Notes: a model not told the origin generated them from the sequence alone. A stretch of 64,000 nt of DNA from Cryptomeria japonica (GCF_030272615.1 NC_081415.1:268512425-268576424); one strand, 5' to 3'; shown: positions 24,003-36,469, counted from the first letter of the stretch. Numbers and translations are program-made.

Positions 24003-26380
24003 CTAAAATTCTTCTTTGTTCTTTGCATTGAAAAACTCTTTGCTACCTATAAATGGCTTGTCTTGGGGTTTTCGATATAGTTTCGAAGCAACCTGAGTTT
24101 CTTTCTGCTTCTCTTCATCTTTTTTATTCTCTACTCCTTCATCATATTCATACGCTTCTTGAATAATAGCTTCCTTTGAAATGTTCTCATAAACCTTCAC
24201 ATTTGCACTTTCAACAATTTTGTTCAATCTCTTGTTGTAACATTTGTAAGATTTTCTCTTTGTAGAATAACCAGGAAATATACCTTCATCTACTCTGCTA
24301 TCAAATTTTCCAAGCTTTCCTTCATCTTTCTGAATATAGCAAGTGCTTCCAAAAACTTTGAATTACTTTACAAATGAGATTCTTCCATACCATAGTTCAT
24401 ATGATGTCTTCCCAAACTTCTTTTTGAATAAAACTTTGCTAAGAGTATACAGAACAATGTGTATAGCTTGTCTCTAGTAAACTTTCAGTAGGTTTTCTTC
24501 CTTGATCATAGTTCTTGCCACCTCTTGAATAGTCTTGTTCATTCTTTCAACTACTCCATTCTCTTAGGTGTCCTAGGAGCTAATAATTGTCTTCTAATTC
24601 CATATTTCCCACATAAAATATCAAAATCATCATAAATAAGTACTCCTTTGTCAGATCTCAGACACTTAATTCTCTTATCTACTTCATTCTCAACTCTAGC
24701 TTTAAATATCTTGAACTTTTCTAAAGCCTCCGACTTTTCTCTTTGAAATGCAACCCAAGTCATTCTAGAATGATCATCAATTAAGAGCATGGACTAATTC
24801 TACCTTGAAAGCTCCTTGTTCTAGTTGGATCACATAGGTCTGTGTGTATTAGATCTAGAAATTTGATAGATAATTGTTCATTTCCTCTGAATGTTCCTTT
24901 TGTCTGCTTTCTAGCTTGACATTCCTTGCAAATACTATTATCTGGTTTAGTTAGTCTTGGTAAATCTCTCACAACTTTTATCATACTAATCTTCACCAAA
25001 TTATCAAAATTGATATGACACATCCTCGAGTATCAAAGCCAACTCTCATTGATTTGTAATAATAAGCAATGTCCTATAGCAGCTTCCAATTGATACATAT
25101 TTCCACTAGTCTATTTTCCTGCAGCAATAACTATTTCAGATCTCACAACCACTATCTTGAAAGACAACATTGCAACCATTTTTCGCACATCTGTCCAACA
25201 CTCAAAAGATTATGATGCAATCCTTTTAAATAGTAAACATTGCCAATGTTATGATTTCTATCAAATGTAATAGAACCAATTCCAACGATTTGAGTAGTAT
25301 GATCATCTCCAAATCTAAAAAAACCACCATCATATTTTTCAAGCTTTACAAACTTACTTTTGTCACCAGTCATATGATTTGAACATCCACTATCAAACAA
25401 CCATTCATTTCTATCTCTCTTAACATGCAATGTTGAAGCAATAGTCTCAACAATTTTAGAGTTATTAGATTTAGGTCCATGTTTATCTACCATGAACAAA
25501 CAATCACCATCCTCATAATCTGACTCATCATCTCAAATAACAACATAATCTCTAATATAGTAGGCTTTCTTATTGAAATTTCCTTTGTTATCCTTAAACT
25601 TCTGTTTTGATCCTCTTTCCAAACATCTAGATGCATAATGACCAATCTTTCCACATTTAAAACATTTAAGGGGTAACATACCTATATACTTGTTGGTTCC
25701 TCTCTTCAGTTTCTCACATAGTTTCCTTCTATCTCATCCAAAATTTCATCATCTGAATCTTCATCTGCTACTTTTGATGCTTTAAAGGCCATTTCTGATT
25801 TTTCTCTGTCTCCACCAAACTTCCTCATCTCAAATGCAGACAAGGTGCCAAACAACTATTCTCTAGTGAATTTTGTTGGATCATAGGTTTCTTCAATAGC
25901 TGATATTTTGTCATTATAACTCTCTAATAAGGTTCTCATGATATTTTTTATTACATCCTTCTCATCCAAAACACCACCAAGATCTCTGATCTCATTGACC
26001 ACATTGTCAACCGTATAAAAATAGCTCGCAAATCCTTCACCTTCTTCCATTCTCAAATTCTCATAAGTACCTTTAACACCCTACATATTAGATAGCTTGA
26101 CTCTTTCATTTCCTTCATAAATACTTTTCAATCTTTCCCAAAAATCATAAGCACTTTCTAAAGCAACAACTTTTGCTAATTCAGTTTTAGAGAAAGCACT
26201 AAAGATAGCATACCTTGTTCTCTCATTTTCTTCATAGTAGGTCCATTTGTTGGTGCCGAATCAAATATCCTTGCATCTTTACTTTCCAAAAACTATAGTC
26301 AGATCCTTCAAAGGTAGGGATAGTCAATTTATGTGGCATCAGATCTCCTTGAGCAGTTAGTCTCACTTTCTAGGAACCAA
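24003..26380 (-). pseudogene. pol: Copia J: gag, protease and integrase remnant
   Basis: Antisense Copia polyprotein. From high to low coordinates: gag end (26056-25856, EGFASYF..VDNVVNEIRDLG), a CCHC knuckle near 25670-25600 (CFKCGKIGHYASRC), protease with intact DSG triad in WLFDSGCSNHMTG (about 25400-25365), GAG-pre-integrase (25023-24900, CKECQARKQTKG), and integrase with HTDLCDP, IDDHSRMTW and SDKG (24850-24640), then ERMNKT-like text near 24540. The integrase tail (24227-24003) is lysine and glutamate rich. Reverse transcriptase and RNase H are missing: coding ends at 24003, so J is cut by a deletion or a later event. Frameshifts separate the parts. Confidence 0.8.
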
Positions 26381-26381
26381 A

Positions 26382-26393
26382 GCTCTGATACCA
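26382..26393 (-). other. Primer-binding site of Copia J
   Basis: The minus strand reads TGGTATCAGAGC, a perfect tRNA-iMet site, beside the LTR start at 26396. Confidence 0.9.
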
Positions 26394-26395
26394 AT

Positions 26396-27462
26396 TGTTG
26401 AATGCTCAAAATAATTAAGACGGGGGGGGGGGGGGGTGGGCGGGTGAATCAATGGTCCATTAAACTTATTTATTTTTTCACAGAAACTAATTCGACAAGT
26501 TAAATTTTAAATTGCATAACCATTAATAGATGATGACATGAAAAGAGCACACACAAGAGACACCAGATATGATGTGAAAAACATAAGGAGGAAAAAACCA
26601 CGAAGAATGTTATTTATCATAATTAAAAAACCTGTTAGGGTGACACCTGTTAAGGTGATTTTTACAGGATGGCTCACTGCTAGAATTTCTCACTATAGGT
26701 GGTCTCATTGCCCAGCTAAAACTGCTAGAAAAAGAAGAGGGACCACTTCCTAGAGGAAGAAAGAAAGAATCCAACATAAAAAGGCACAATTGCCACTCAA
26801 TACCAGAAGAAACCTTAGGCTCACTACCATCAGTACCAAACGACATCAACAAACAACCACACTAATAAACCACTCGATATCACCAAAGATAGATCTTCCT
26901 TTTACAATCAACTTCCTTCTACAAACCTTCTTCATCATTTTTCATTACAAGTGATCTTTATATATATACTGATCTCTAGAATACATTTTTCAAGTCAACT
27001 AAGGAGACAATAAATCATAATTCAAAAAATGGTCTTTACTAAGCATTCCTATAGTTGAGAGGAATGAAAAGTGAACTACACCATAATGCAACAACACATT
27101 ATCAAATGTCGCAATCACTAGACCAAAAGATAGAACATTTGGGTTAACTGGACCAAGTAAGAACACTTCCGGAGCACAACCACACATGCCAAAACAAAAT
27201 AATGAAGATACATGCACTAGAAGCATAAAACAAGAATCAATAAAAGACTGAAGATGCGGAACTTTGAAAAATCTATCAGATAAGCATCATTAACATAACA
27301 TAGACTTCTAGAAAACACCTTTCAGACCACCAAACAACGAAAGATGAATTTCAAAGAAATATCCAGCACTGTGCCAACATATCATGAGTATATCAGAAAT
27401 AAGTCTAAACATCCAGAGCAAAAACCAAGCACATAAATAAAATCAGTACATTGACATCAACA
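26396..27462 (-). repeat. Copia J 5' LTR
   Basis: On the plus strand it starts TGTTGAATGC and ends ..ttgacatcaaca, so the termini are TGTTGA/TCAACA, 1,067 bp. A G-rich tract of 14 or more lies at about 26422-26445, the complement of the Sirevirus C-tract. The right edge was chosen because the termini match and because integrase text of Gypsy I begins just beyond. No partner LTR, so no target duplication could be tested. Confidence 0.65.
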
Positions 27463-28560
27463 ACCATAGTGGAACATCAATCATATTCACATTTGCAACA
27501 CAAGTCACCAAATTCAAACTCATGGGTTTTGACCTTCTTGTTGTAGCTAAGATGGAGGTGATTGTGATATACACAAATAGGCATTGAGGCACCTCTGATC
27601 AAGCAACCAAAGTTTCTGAAGTCATGCAACTTGATATTCCTTCTTAGGGAGGATGGTCTACAATGATACCCTTATCAAGGGAATCTCAATCTCAATTGGT
27701 AGGACTACTTCAAAATTGAAGACAAGAGAATATAGGGTGGCTCTAGTGGGTGTGCATATGATAGTGCAGTAGGCCCATATGATGGGATTAAGTTGCAAGT
27801 GCCAATCATGACTGGCTTCATTGAATGTCTTTTTGAGGATTTTGATAAGGGGTTTTATTAGAAGCCTTGACTTGACTATTGCCTTGTGGGTAATAGGGGT
27901 TGGAAAATAGTGTTGGATATTGAATTTGTAGAAATGTTCTCGTACATCTTGATTTTTAAAAGGTCTTCCATTAACTGCAATGATGGCTCATGAGATATCA
28001 TAGAGACATATGAGGTGATTCAAGAGAAAATATTCTATTTGTTTGCCAATGGTGTAAGTGAGGGGAATGGCTTTGACCCTTTTCATGAAGTATTTAGTGG
28101 TGGTTATTATGACTTTGTTTCCATTAGAGGAGGTGGGATGGATTTTTCCAATAAGATCAAGTTCCCATTGCGAGAAGGGCCAAGGTGTTATGATAGGTTG
28201 TAATGCTTGTGAGAATGTGTGAATTAGATCATCATGTTGTTTACATGGGATACATATTTTCACAAAGTGATAACCCATTCCAAGGAGATTTTTAGCCAAA
28301 GACCCAATAGATACGTTCATGTACCTCACATAAGGATCTTTACACGCCTTCTTTTTTGAAACATTGTAAGAGGGTTCCATTGAAGTTCCTTTGGTATAGG
28401 GTGTCTCCAAGAATAGCGTAGTGGGTGGATCAATGAATGAATATTTGTTGTTGGGTTTTTGAGAGGTTAGTTGGGATGGTATTATGTTGTAGATAGGCAT
28501 AGATAGCTTGATACCATGGTGAATCAAAACCAACAAATTCACATATAATTTTTATCAGAG
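27463..28560 (-). pseudogene. pol: Gypsy I: integrase
   Basis: Antisense Ty3/Gypsy integrase. From 28540 down it reads DSPWYQAIYAYLQ, THYAILGDTLYQRNF and the zinc-binding region with MGYHFVKICIPCKQH. The core follows: QALQPI.TPWPFSQWELDLIGKI (28270-28200), then EYF-like KRVKAIPLTYT. The second catalytic Asp is lost: the IVTDNG motif reads IIAVNG with Val at 27973-27975. The C-terminal part has DWHLQLNPIIWAY and PIEIEIP. It ends at 27463 against the LTR of Copia J. The matching RNase H is at 32960-33395, beyond Copia K. Confidence 0.85.
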
Positions 28561-28760
28561 AATAATTATTGAATCCCAAAAACCTATCTTCATATTTCCA
28601 ATATGAGAGATATTTATACAAACTTGAAGGAGATAACCGTGCATACACGGTTTTCACAAAAAAACAAATAGTAGCCTAAATAGGCTAACAAATTATAACA
28701 ACTTAGGAACAAACAATAACAAATAAAACAAACAACCTATACAACTAATGATGGAATATA
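28561..28760 (-). repeat. Inverted Copia LTR at the left side of Copia K
   Basis: Read on the minus strand from 28760 it gives tattccatcattagttgta, then a run ending with ttgtataaatatctctca, the look of a Copia LTR with a TATA-like box. Its first 39 bases (28722-28760) match the reverse complement of 32909-32947 at 33 positions, and all six differences are transitions. The latter is the start of the LTR after Copia K on the plus strand. The two LTRs therefore face each other, which a single intact element cannot produce. The edge against Gypsy I near 28560 is approximate. Confidence 0.55.
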
Positions 28761-28933
28761 CACGGGGTCTAAATATTCATAGACAAAATAGGAATCTGCC
28801 CAGTATAATATTTCATTGAGGAAAGTTAGAAAAAACAAAATAAATAAAAAATTTGTAAGCTTGTTCTTTAAACCAATTTGTGTAATTTTAAACTCTTTAG
28901 AGGGGGCGTTGTTTTTCTTCCTTATTTGACAAT

Positions 28934-29795
28934 ATGGCAGGAAATTATCCAAAGCTCTTTCTTCTAGATTCGCAATTGCTACGCAGAAACAATTATACCA
29001 CTTGGAAGACCAAACTGAAAACTCAACTTGAGTTTGATTAAGTCTAGGACGTGGTCAGTGGAACCACAACATGACATAAAATGAATGCTGATGAACAAAA
29101 GAAATTTGACCAAGCTAACAAAAAGGAAAAGTTGATCATTTTGTTCAGTGTGTCTAATGATGTTTAACCCTTCGTGACTCATCCATAGCCAAAGATGCAT
29201 GGGAAAATCTCAAGACGGTGTATGAGGTGAAGAATCAAAATTAGATCCTAAATTTGAAGAGTCAACTTCACAGCCTAAAGATGAATAAATAGAGTACAGT
29301 TAGAATCCTTTCTCAAAAGGATTGCAAAGTTGAGAGCTTCCTTACAAGTATTGGGATAAAATACTAAAGATGTAATTTTGGTACCTATTGTTCTACGAGC
29401 ATTGCATCCCAGATATAAAGTCTGTGTGATGACTTTGAATGTCACTAAGACAACACCCACTTTTGAGAAGTTGGTGAATCCACTTCAAAAAGAAGAATCT
29501 CTAAGGCATGAACATGAGGAGGAGGATCATTCCATGACCACTCATCATAAAGGCAAGAAGCCTATGAAGCAATTTGGTGGACCACCCAAATCTAGTAATT
29601 CATCTAGACCACAAAAAGAAGAGTCCAATTTGTTACAAAGTTCAACAAGATGTGAAGAATTGTTGGCATAACTCCTTCAATAAAATATCTTCCAACAAAT
29701 CTCATCCAAAGAAGCCCTTTCAAAGTGGAAAATCACAATGGGAGTAGAAGAACAAACAAAAACAATAAAGCAATATTGTTAAAGCAGATGATTCT
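28934..29795 (+). pseudogene. gag: Copia K gag
   Basis: Start at ATG 28934 (MAGNYPKLFLLDS), then LLRRNNYTTWKTKLK, the usual opening of Copia gag where a Trp-containing helix follows NY..W. A middle segment with LRALHPRYK..VMTLNV (29392-29440) and a basic tail (HHKGKKPMKQFGGP) follow. There are stops at about 29040 and frame changes near 29170-29380, and the CCHC knuckle near 29680-29740 is too decayed to count. The 170 bp upstream (28761-28933) has no primer-binding site, in keeping with a rearranged 5' end. Confidence 0.7.
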
Positions 29796-31256
29796 CTAGA
29801 TGAGGAATACATGTTATTAGCCCACACTTCAGAAGATGGTTCACAATCCACCTCTATATGGTACATGGACTCAAGTGAGACAAAGCACATGACTGGACAA
29901 AAGGAGTGGTTTCATAGATTGAAACCCCATCATGGTACATTAACTCTTGGAGATGATACCACCCATGACATCAAAGGTATTGGTGATATCTCTTTGAAGT
30001 TTGGCATTAATTGATGCAGGATTACCAATGTCTTGTATGTACCAGGACTTACCAAAATATCCTTTCTATTAATCAATTTCCTGATCACAACCTTAGGATT
30101 GAGTTTGATAGCAATCAGGATAAAAAGATTTGTCTTATCAAAGATAAGTCTAAAATTGACAAGATTGTTGCCAATGCTACTGAGATTAGCAAAATGTTTA
30201 GGCTTGATACAACTGCTAATAATCAAGCCTTAGTGACTAAGGAAAATGATCTTTCTCTACTTTAGCATCATAGATTTAGTCATTTAAGCACTAGTTATCT
30301 ACTAAAACTCAGTCAGAAAAGCATGGTCAAAGGGCTTCCGTCAATAAAAAAGTCCAATGTAGTTTGTTCAAGTTGTATTGCTGGAAAACAACACAGAGCA
30401 CCCTTCTATCCTAGTAAGCATTGTGAAAGCCAACCCTTGCAAGTGGTACATACTGATTCGTGTGGTCTAATGCCACCTAGTCACAATGGATACAAGTACT
30501 TTCATTTTTTTGTTCAAGATTATACAAGGAAAATGTGGGTATTTTGTTTACAACATAAAAATGAAGCTCTTTCTTATTTTAAAGAGTTTCATAGTTAGGT
30601 GGAGAATCACTGTATTCGTTCCCTCCACTCAGATCGATGGGGGGAATACACCAACACATTATTCTCCACATACCTAAGGGAAAATGAGATCCAATATCAA
30701 CCGACTACAACATACAAACCTCAAGAAAATGGTGTTGTAGAACAAAAATTGCATCATTGTGGAGATAGTTTGAAGCATGTTGAAAGATTCTCAACTAGAG
30801 CATGCGTATTGGGCTAAAGTTGTTCACACAATAATTTATCTTTTGAATTGTGCACTAACTAAAGCCCTTGATGGAATCACTCCAGAAGAAGCGTGGATAG
30901 GGGTAAAGCCTTATATCTCACATCTTTGTGTGTTTGGATGCACTTACTATATGCACATTCCAAAACAGAAATGAAAGAAGCTTGATGAAAAATCCATGAA
31001 ATGTATTCTTCTTGGTTATAATAGTGAACCTAAGGCATATCACCTTATGGATCCTAATACAAGGAAAATATACATTAGTACAGATGTAATTTTTGGTGAG
31101 AAGAGTGAGTCAAGTTATCCTTCCAAATCATCACCTACTTTAGATAGTGCTCCTATATTCAACATGGATGGTAAAAATGATGGGAATGTTGATAGGGAAT
31201 CAATACCCACCAATGTCACCAAACCATTAAAAAAATGGTATACTAGTACCATTTGA
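29796..31256 (+). pseudogene. pol: Copia K protease and integrase
   Basis: Protease at 29811-30014: WYMDSSETKHMTG has the catalytic Asp but the D-S-G triad is D-S-S (29868-29876), then GIGDISLKFG. GAG-pre-integrase at 30265-30400 (HHRFSHLS..YL, CSSCIAGKQHRAPF). Integrase core has HTDSCG (30445), a second Asp in HSDRWGEY (30630), and PQENGVVE with the Glu (30720-30740), so the three acidic residues are present. C-terminal domain at 30996-31100 (KCILLGYNSEPKAYHLMDP). Frameshifts lie near 30030, 30820 and 30975. Zinc-binding HHCC residues are largely kept. Confidence 0.8.
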
Positions 31257-31313
31257 GATGCAAAGCTGGATGGAGTTCCAGACACTTCAACTTCAGGTCT
31301 GAGAACTCATAAC

Positions 31314-32880
31314 ATGACTCACAATGAGGTAAACTTTGCACTAATCACTTCAATTGTTGTAAATTTTGAGCCATCTAATGTTCAGGAAGCACTAGAATCA
31401 AAGCCTTGGAAAGAGGCTATGGATGTAGAGTATCAATCTCTGATGAAAAATAACACTTGGGAGCTTGTTGATCTACCACTTGGTAAGAAAGAAATTGGAT
31501 GTAAATGGATATTCAAAACTAAGTATAAAGAAAATGGTAGTATAGATAAACATAAGGCTAGACTTGTAGCCAAGGGCTATACCCATAAAGAAGGGATAGA
31601 CTATGAGGAAACATTTGCTCCCACTACAAAGATAAAAACCATTAGAAAGATGTTTGCTTTAGCTACACAATTTGGATAGAAATTATACCAAATGGATGTA
31701 AAAGTGTGTTTCTCAATGGAGACCTTAAGGAAGAGGTCTATATGACCCAACTAGAGGGATATGTTGCACTTGGTAAAGGAGAAAAAGTGTACAAACTAAT
31801 CAAGTCCCTATATGGTCTCAAATAGGCTCGTAGAGCCTAGTATATCAAAATTGATGAGAACTTACTAAAACATGGTTTTACTAGGCATCCATATGATCCA
31901 AATCTCTACCTGAAAGATCAAGTGGGGGATATTGTGATCATTAATGTATTTTTTGATGACTTGGTTATCACAGGAAGCTCAGAAGAAATGGTTGAAATAA
32001 CCAAGAATGATCTCAAGAAGGATTTTGATATGACATATATTGGGCTACTACACTATTGTCTAGGCTTAGAGGCATGGCAAACAGATCACCATATCTTTGT
32101 ATCACAAAGGAAATATGCCAAGAAACTACTTGACAAATTCAGAACGATGGATTCCAAACCCATATCTACACCTATGGGATCAGGTTTGTAGTTATCTACA
32201 TCTGATACATCTCCTCAGGTGAATGCAACTCTCTATCGACAAATGATTGGAGGTTTAATTTAGTTGACTTATACTAGACCACATATTTGTTTATTTGTTA
32301 ATTATCTATCAAAATTCATGTAAGAACCAAAAATGTATCATTGGAAAGCAGAAAGATGGGTACTAAGGTACATCCAAGGTACAATGAATCATGGTTTGGA
32401 ATACAAAAAGGAATGATCATTTTTGCTTGATAGGGTACACAAATGCAAATTATGTAGGTTCAATTGATGATAGGAAATCCACTTATGGATTTAATTTCTT
32501 CTTGAGTCTAGGTCCTATTTCTTGGGGAAACAAGAAGCAATCCACAATTTCTCATTCTTCAATAGAGGCTAAATATCGTGCAGTAGTTTGTGAAGTAGTT
32601 TGGCAACGTCGCATATTAGAAGGATTGGGGCTACCACAAAACAAATCTACAGTCCTCTACTATGACAATCAGAGTATTCTAAAGCTTCTTCATAATATAA
32701 TATTTCATGAATGGACCAAACATATTGAATTTCACTATCACTTCATATGAGAATATGTTCAACACAACAACACCTAGCTCCATTTTTGCTCAATGTAGGA
32801 ACAACATGTGATATCTTCACCAAGCCTCTTGCACATCTGAAGTTTGAAGCATTTCAAGATTTTCTTATTAGTACATGAAA
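31314..32880 (+). pseudogene. pol: Copia K reverse transcriptase and RNase H
   Basis: Reverse transcriptase begins with EALESKPWKEAMDVEYQSL, WELVDLP and KWIFKTKYKENGSIDKHKARLVAKG (31380-31580). After a shifted stretch with stops (31680-31920) the palm resumes with VFFDDLVITG; the YVDD box is FFDD (31949-31960) and keeps both Asp. RNase H at 32391-32760 has GYTNANYVGSIDDRKST, WGNKKQSTISHSSIEAKYRA and YDNQS. The tail at 32780-32880 keeps IFTKPLAHLKFEAF in another frame. Several internal stops, so inactive. Confidence 0.85.
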
Positions 32881-32896
32881 ACAATGATGTAAGAAG

Positions 32897-32950
32897 GGGG
32901 AATATTCATATATTCCATCATTAGTCATATAGGCTATTCATTTTATTCCA
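32897..32950 (+). repeat. Copia K 3' LTR remnant
   Basis: Follows a purine tract (aagaaggggg, 32891-32900). About 50 bp are recognisable by their inverted match to 28722-28760. RNase H text of Gypsy I begins within the next 50-100 bases, so the LTR is truncated. Confidence 0.5.
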
Positions 32951-32959
32951 AAATGTGAC

Positions 32960-33395
32960 TACACCAAATCTGAAATTAGGCCTGTGATCATGAGAGAAAT
33001 TAATTCTTCCAAGAATTTATAAGTCAAGTACATCATATGCAGGTAACAAAAGATGCTTGATGAAGAAATCACATTTATGAATAATTTTCTATGTGTATAT
33101 GAGGGATCCAATGGTAGTCATGGCATATGTATCTTTTTTGTTTGATCAGGGAATTTACTCAAACTAGATGGAAGTAAATATTGCTTAAATTTTTTAACCA
33201 TTCTACGATAGGGGAGCAACTTGTCATCCTTGGTTTGATACTAATCTTTGACTTTTTTAATGATTAGTTATGAGTCACCATAGATGCAAAGATCAACGAT
33301 CTCCCATTTGATAGATATGCAAAGCATTGTGATGAGTACCTCATATTTAGCGGTGTTATTGGTGCATTAGAATACTATCTTGTAAGGCTTTGGTA
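32960..33395 (-). pseudogene. pol: Gypsy I: RNase H, C-terminal piece
   Basis: Minus-strand translation gives CTNNTAKYEVLI, then IYGDS.LIIKKVKD and KDDKLLPYRRMVKKFKQY (33360-33190). TTIGSLI and HKCDFFIKHLLLPAYDVLD follow near 33110-33000. These match the RNase H and connection region of plant Gypsy elements. Asp in YGDS is kept. It is cut at 33395 by the Athila-like element and resumes at 51946. Confidence 0.8.
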
Positions 33396-34642
33396 TGACG
33401 AGTCATAGTTTTATGGTTGTTTCATAGATAAGTTTGCTATCTTTAGGGGTTTTTGTATTTTCTGATGGACTTCATAAACATACTTTAATCGACCTTATAT
33501 ATTTATTTTGATAAGTCTTATTACCTGTAGCTGAAACCTTTATTTTGACAGAACCATGAACCTTATAAATGCAATTATAAGTATTTACTATTTTTATGTG
33601 TGACTAATGAATATATTCAAAATAAATGCATGATGTGTGGATAGAATGTTTTCTCTAACCTTTGCATGGTAGCTGTATGGAATGATCTTTATGAAGGAAC
33701 AAGGTCTTATTCATAGCAACAAGGTAACATAGACAAAGGATGGATAGTAAGGAAGGAAGAGTTCAAAAATTTGTTGAAGAGTTGGTCACTACTGTCCTGG
33801 CTCAATAAGGAGTCTGCAGACTAATCTTGATCCGTTAATAAAGAATGTTAGTTGTCATGAGGGATGTTAGAGAGGATATAGGGAAAATCTACAAATGTTC
33901 AAAGAAGGACAAGAGAACTGATTATCTTAGCTTTCCCATATTTTATGAGTTTTAAATAAATCTTCCACCTAGATAGTAGGAAGTGGAGCGAATGTTTTTT
34001 GGTTTTTGTTAATGATGAATGTTATAAATCCTATACGCATTCATGTGTTTGTTAGTTCCTGATTTTTAAATAAGTAATGTTATGTTGTCAAGTTGATTTT
34101 TGAATAAAGAAGAGTATCTACTTTCCAAGTTAATATGGCATTTCTGATATGGTTGTGGGCTTAATCAGTTAATTTATGTTATAGTTCTTATTTCAAGAGA
34201 CTCATCCAAGGGGGCCCACTTGGTGAGAATTCTGTATGGTTGTCTTTTATGCACTTTGTTCTTTAAGTTACTTAGTTCTGTTTCATTCACTTGCTCGATG
34301 TTTGTTCTTGTAGCCACAACATGGTAGAATAGTTATTTCTATACAAGTTGAGGAATTGGTATTTTGTTAGCAAAAATTACTGTTATCTTTAAAGTCGCGA
34401 TTTCAAGAAATTTCCTTTTCTATAAACAGTTGTTTAATCACTTTCAATTGCCTAAAAATAGGATAGACTTATTCCTATATGTTCTTAGTGCATATACTTT
34501 GTAGTCCCATTTCAAGTTACACATCCTCAGATAGATGATTAAATGAGTCAGAAGAATGGAATTCAGATAGCTCCTCAATGGAAACTTGTGTTTGTAGTCT
34601 GAGTACGTAGCTATGTGTGATAGCCATTATTTTGCACCCACA
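33396..34642 (+). repeat. 5' LTR of Athila-like element
   Basis: 1,247 bp, TGACGAGTCATAG..GCACCCACA. The whole text is alignable with 50659-51940 with substitutions and small indels. The 3' copy has an extra 'tctataactctatgcatg' phrase near 51590. Confidence 0.95.
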
Positions 34643-34646
34643 TTTT

Positions 34647-34664
34647 TGGTGTCATTTCCAGGGA
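34647..34664 (+). other. Primer-binding site of Athila-like element
   Basis: tggtgtcatttccaggga, four bases after the LTR. It differs from the usual Athila-type TGGCGCCGTTGCCGGGGA at five positions, four of them C-to-T or G-to-A changes at CpG-type sites. Confidence 0.7.
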
Positions 34665-34802
34665 TGGTGACAAACTGAGAGTTTATGTGAACAATATGAT
34701 TTCATTTGTCAAAACAATATATTAGTAGCATTTCATCTTTGGTATAGTATAAGTCATTTATGTTTTTAAATGCAGTACATATGTTAACCTTTCAAAATTT
34801 GT

Positions 34803-36460
34803 ATGCATCAAAGAAGAGATCCCCTTGGGAGATTCCTACCTAATTTGGATAACTCTGACGAATATCCACCTAAAAATCCCACTGAGCTAGAACTTGACCA
34901 TTTTTTTCAACTCTTTGGAAACTTAGATAACTTAATTCCTCCACTAGAACCACCACCTAATGAAGATCTAACCACTGCAATAGTTTTTTACCAAGGCATT
35001 ATGGCTGGGAGAGGCGGTGGTGGAAATAATCTACCCCCACCCCCTAAACTAACCTTCAAATTTCCCATACCTCCACAAGGAGCCAATGACCATCTGAAAA
35101 ACATCCCTCTTTCTGCTCTTCCTCATTTTTATGGCCTTATTACAAAATATTCAGATACCTTTCTCTTTGAATTTGATGTCTTATGTAGAAGCTATGATTA
35201 CACTATAGATGGACACCGCCTCAATTTATTTCCATCCACCTTGAAGGATTCTACTCTCTAATGGTTCATGTCTTTAGGAGAAGATTTTATCACTGACTAG
35301 GACAACATGAAAGAAAAATTCATTTAGAAATATAAAGATTATTGTAGGGGAAGTGATATGAGGGGAGATGATATTTTTAAGATGTAGCAAAAAGATGAAG
35401 AGTCCCTAGAAGATTATGTAGGAAGGTTTCTCTTTTGTCTGAAGAAATCCCAACATAATCAGTTGAGTGAAGATTCATAGAAACTTGTCTTTTAAGGGGA
35501 GTCAGTGAAGAATGTATAGATTCTCTCAACCTCATGGTTGGAGGAGATATTACTCAAGCTACATGGAGTGACATACAAATACTCTGCCAAAATTATTCAA
35601 GAGTTGCATTAAGAAAGCTCAGAGGATCCAAGTACATGTCATCAGGAAGCAAATCTAACTCTAGAGTTTCAAAAATGGAGTTGACCAATCTGCTCAAAGA
35701 TTTTCAATAGGACATCAACAATATGGCCACACAAATTGACACTCTCCAAGATACACAAAAACAAGAAGTTGTAGAAGCAATGCTATCTAAATTTTGTCCA
35801 CATTGTAGACAGAAGAAAAATGAGTTTAGATGTAAAAAGTTGGCCAGTATTGACAACAAAATTCATCAACCAAACTTTCATCAAATTGAGGATGATGAAG
35901 GATAAATTTTCTTTGTGGCACAAAGAAAACCATGGCTTCAAAGACAAGGTATGCCACCTGATCCTTTATCTTTTAATGATCCATATTCATATGCATCTAA
36001 TAATCAATGGCAAAACCAATATCCTCCTAATATTGGCAATTATGAGAACCCTCAATGGAAATATCAACCTAATTCTTGGTTTGGACCCCAAGCTCAATGG
36101 CAACCACCTCAAGGAAACTGGCAGTCACCTCAAGCAAATTGGCAGGATCAACAATCTAGCTAGCCCCAACAACAGCCTTGGAGAGAACAACAATGGTCTA
36201 ACTAGGGTAATCCACCTCCAACCTCTCGACCATCTATTATGCCACCTGCAAATATTCCACAAAGACCTACACAACTTCCTACCTAGCCTACCCCTAATCC
36301 TAAAAATAAACCACAGCAACAACATGTTTATTCAATAGAGTTTAACCAATATCCTGCCTACTCAGTTAATATCAGTGATGTTCATCTAAGGTCAGGAAAA
36401 ACTTTGCAATCACCAGCTACTCTAGTAATCACAGAGTTAACCAATGAGGAGGAATAAATA
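34803..36460 (+). pseudogene. gag: Athila-like gag
   Basis: First ATG after the leader (MHQRRDPLGRFLP). It has a Pro-rich segment (ELDHFFQLFG, then IPPLEPPP), a Gly-rich turn, and the capsid region with HFYGLITKYSDTFLFEFDVLCRSYDY (35135-35210). Then come WFMSLGEDFI and SLEDYVGRF. A CPHC-containing segment (35795) stands where a knuckle would be. The C-terminal third is Gln/Trp/Pro rich (PNSWFGPQAQWQPPQGNWQ, 36065-36120) and ends VHLRSGKTL (36380), a phrase seen at the gag end of Athila elements. In-frame TAG stops near 35262, 35300 and 36162 and a few frameshifts inactivate it. Confidence 0.8.
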
Positions 36461-36469
36461 ATTGACTCT

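Noticed and set aside
28520-28545. Primer-site-like tggtatcaagc on the minus strand next to the inverted LTR
   Set aside because: The bases code the SPWYQAI part of Gypsy I integrase and the reading frame continues on the far side, so the match to TGGTATCAGAGC is probably coincidental.
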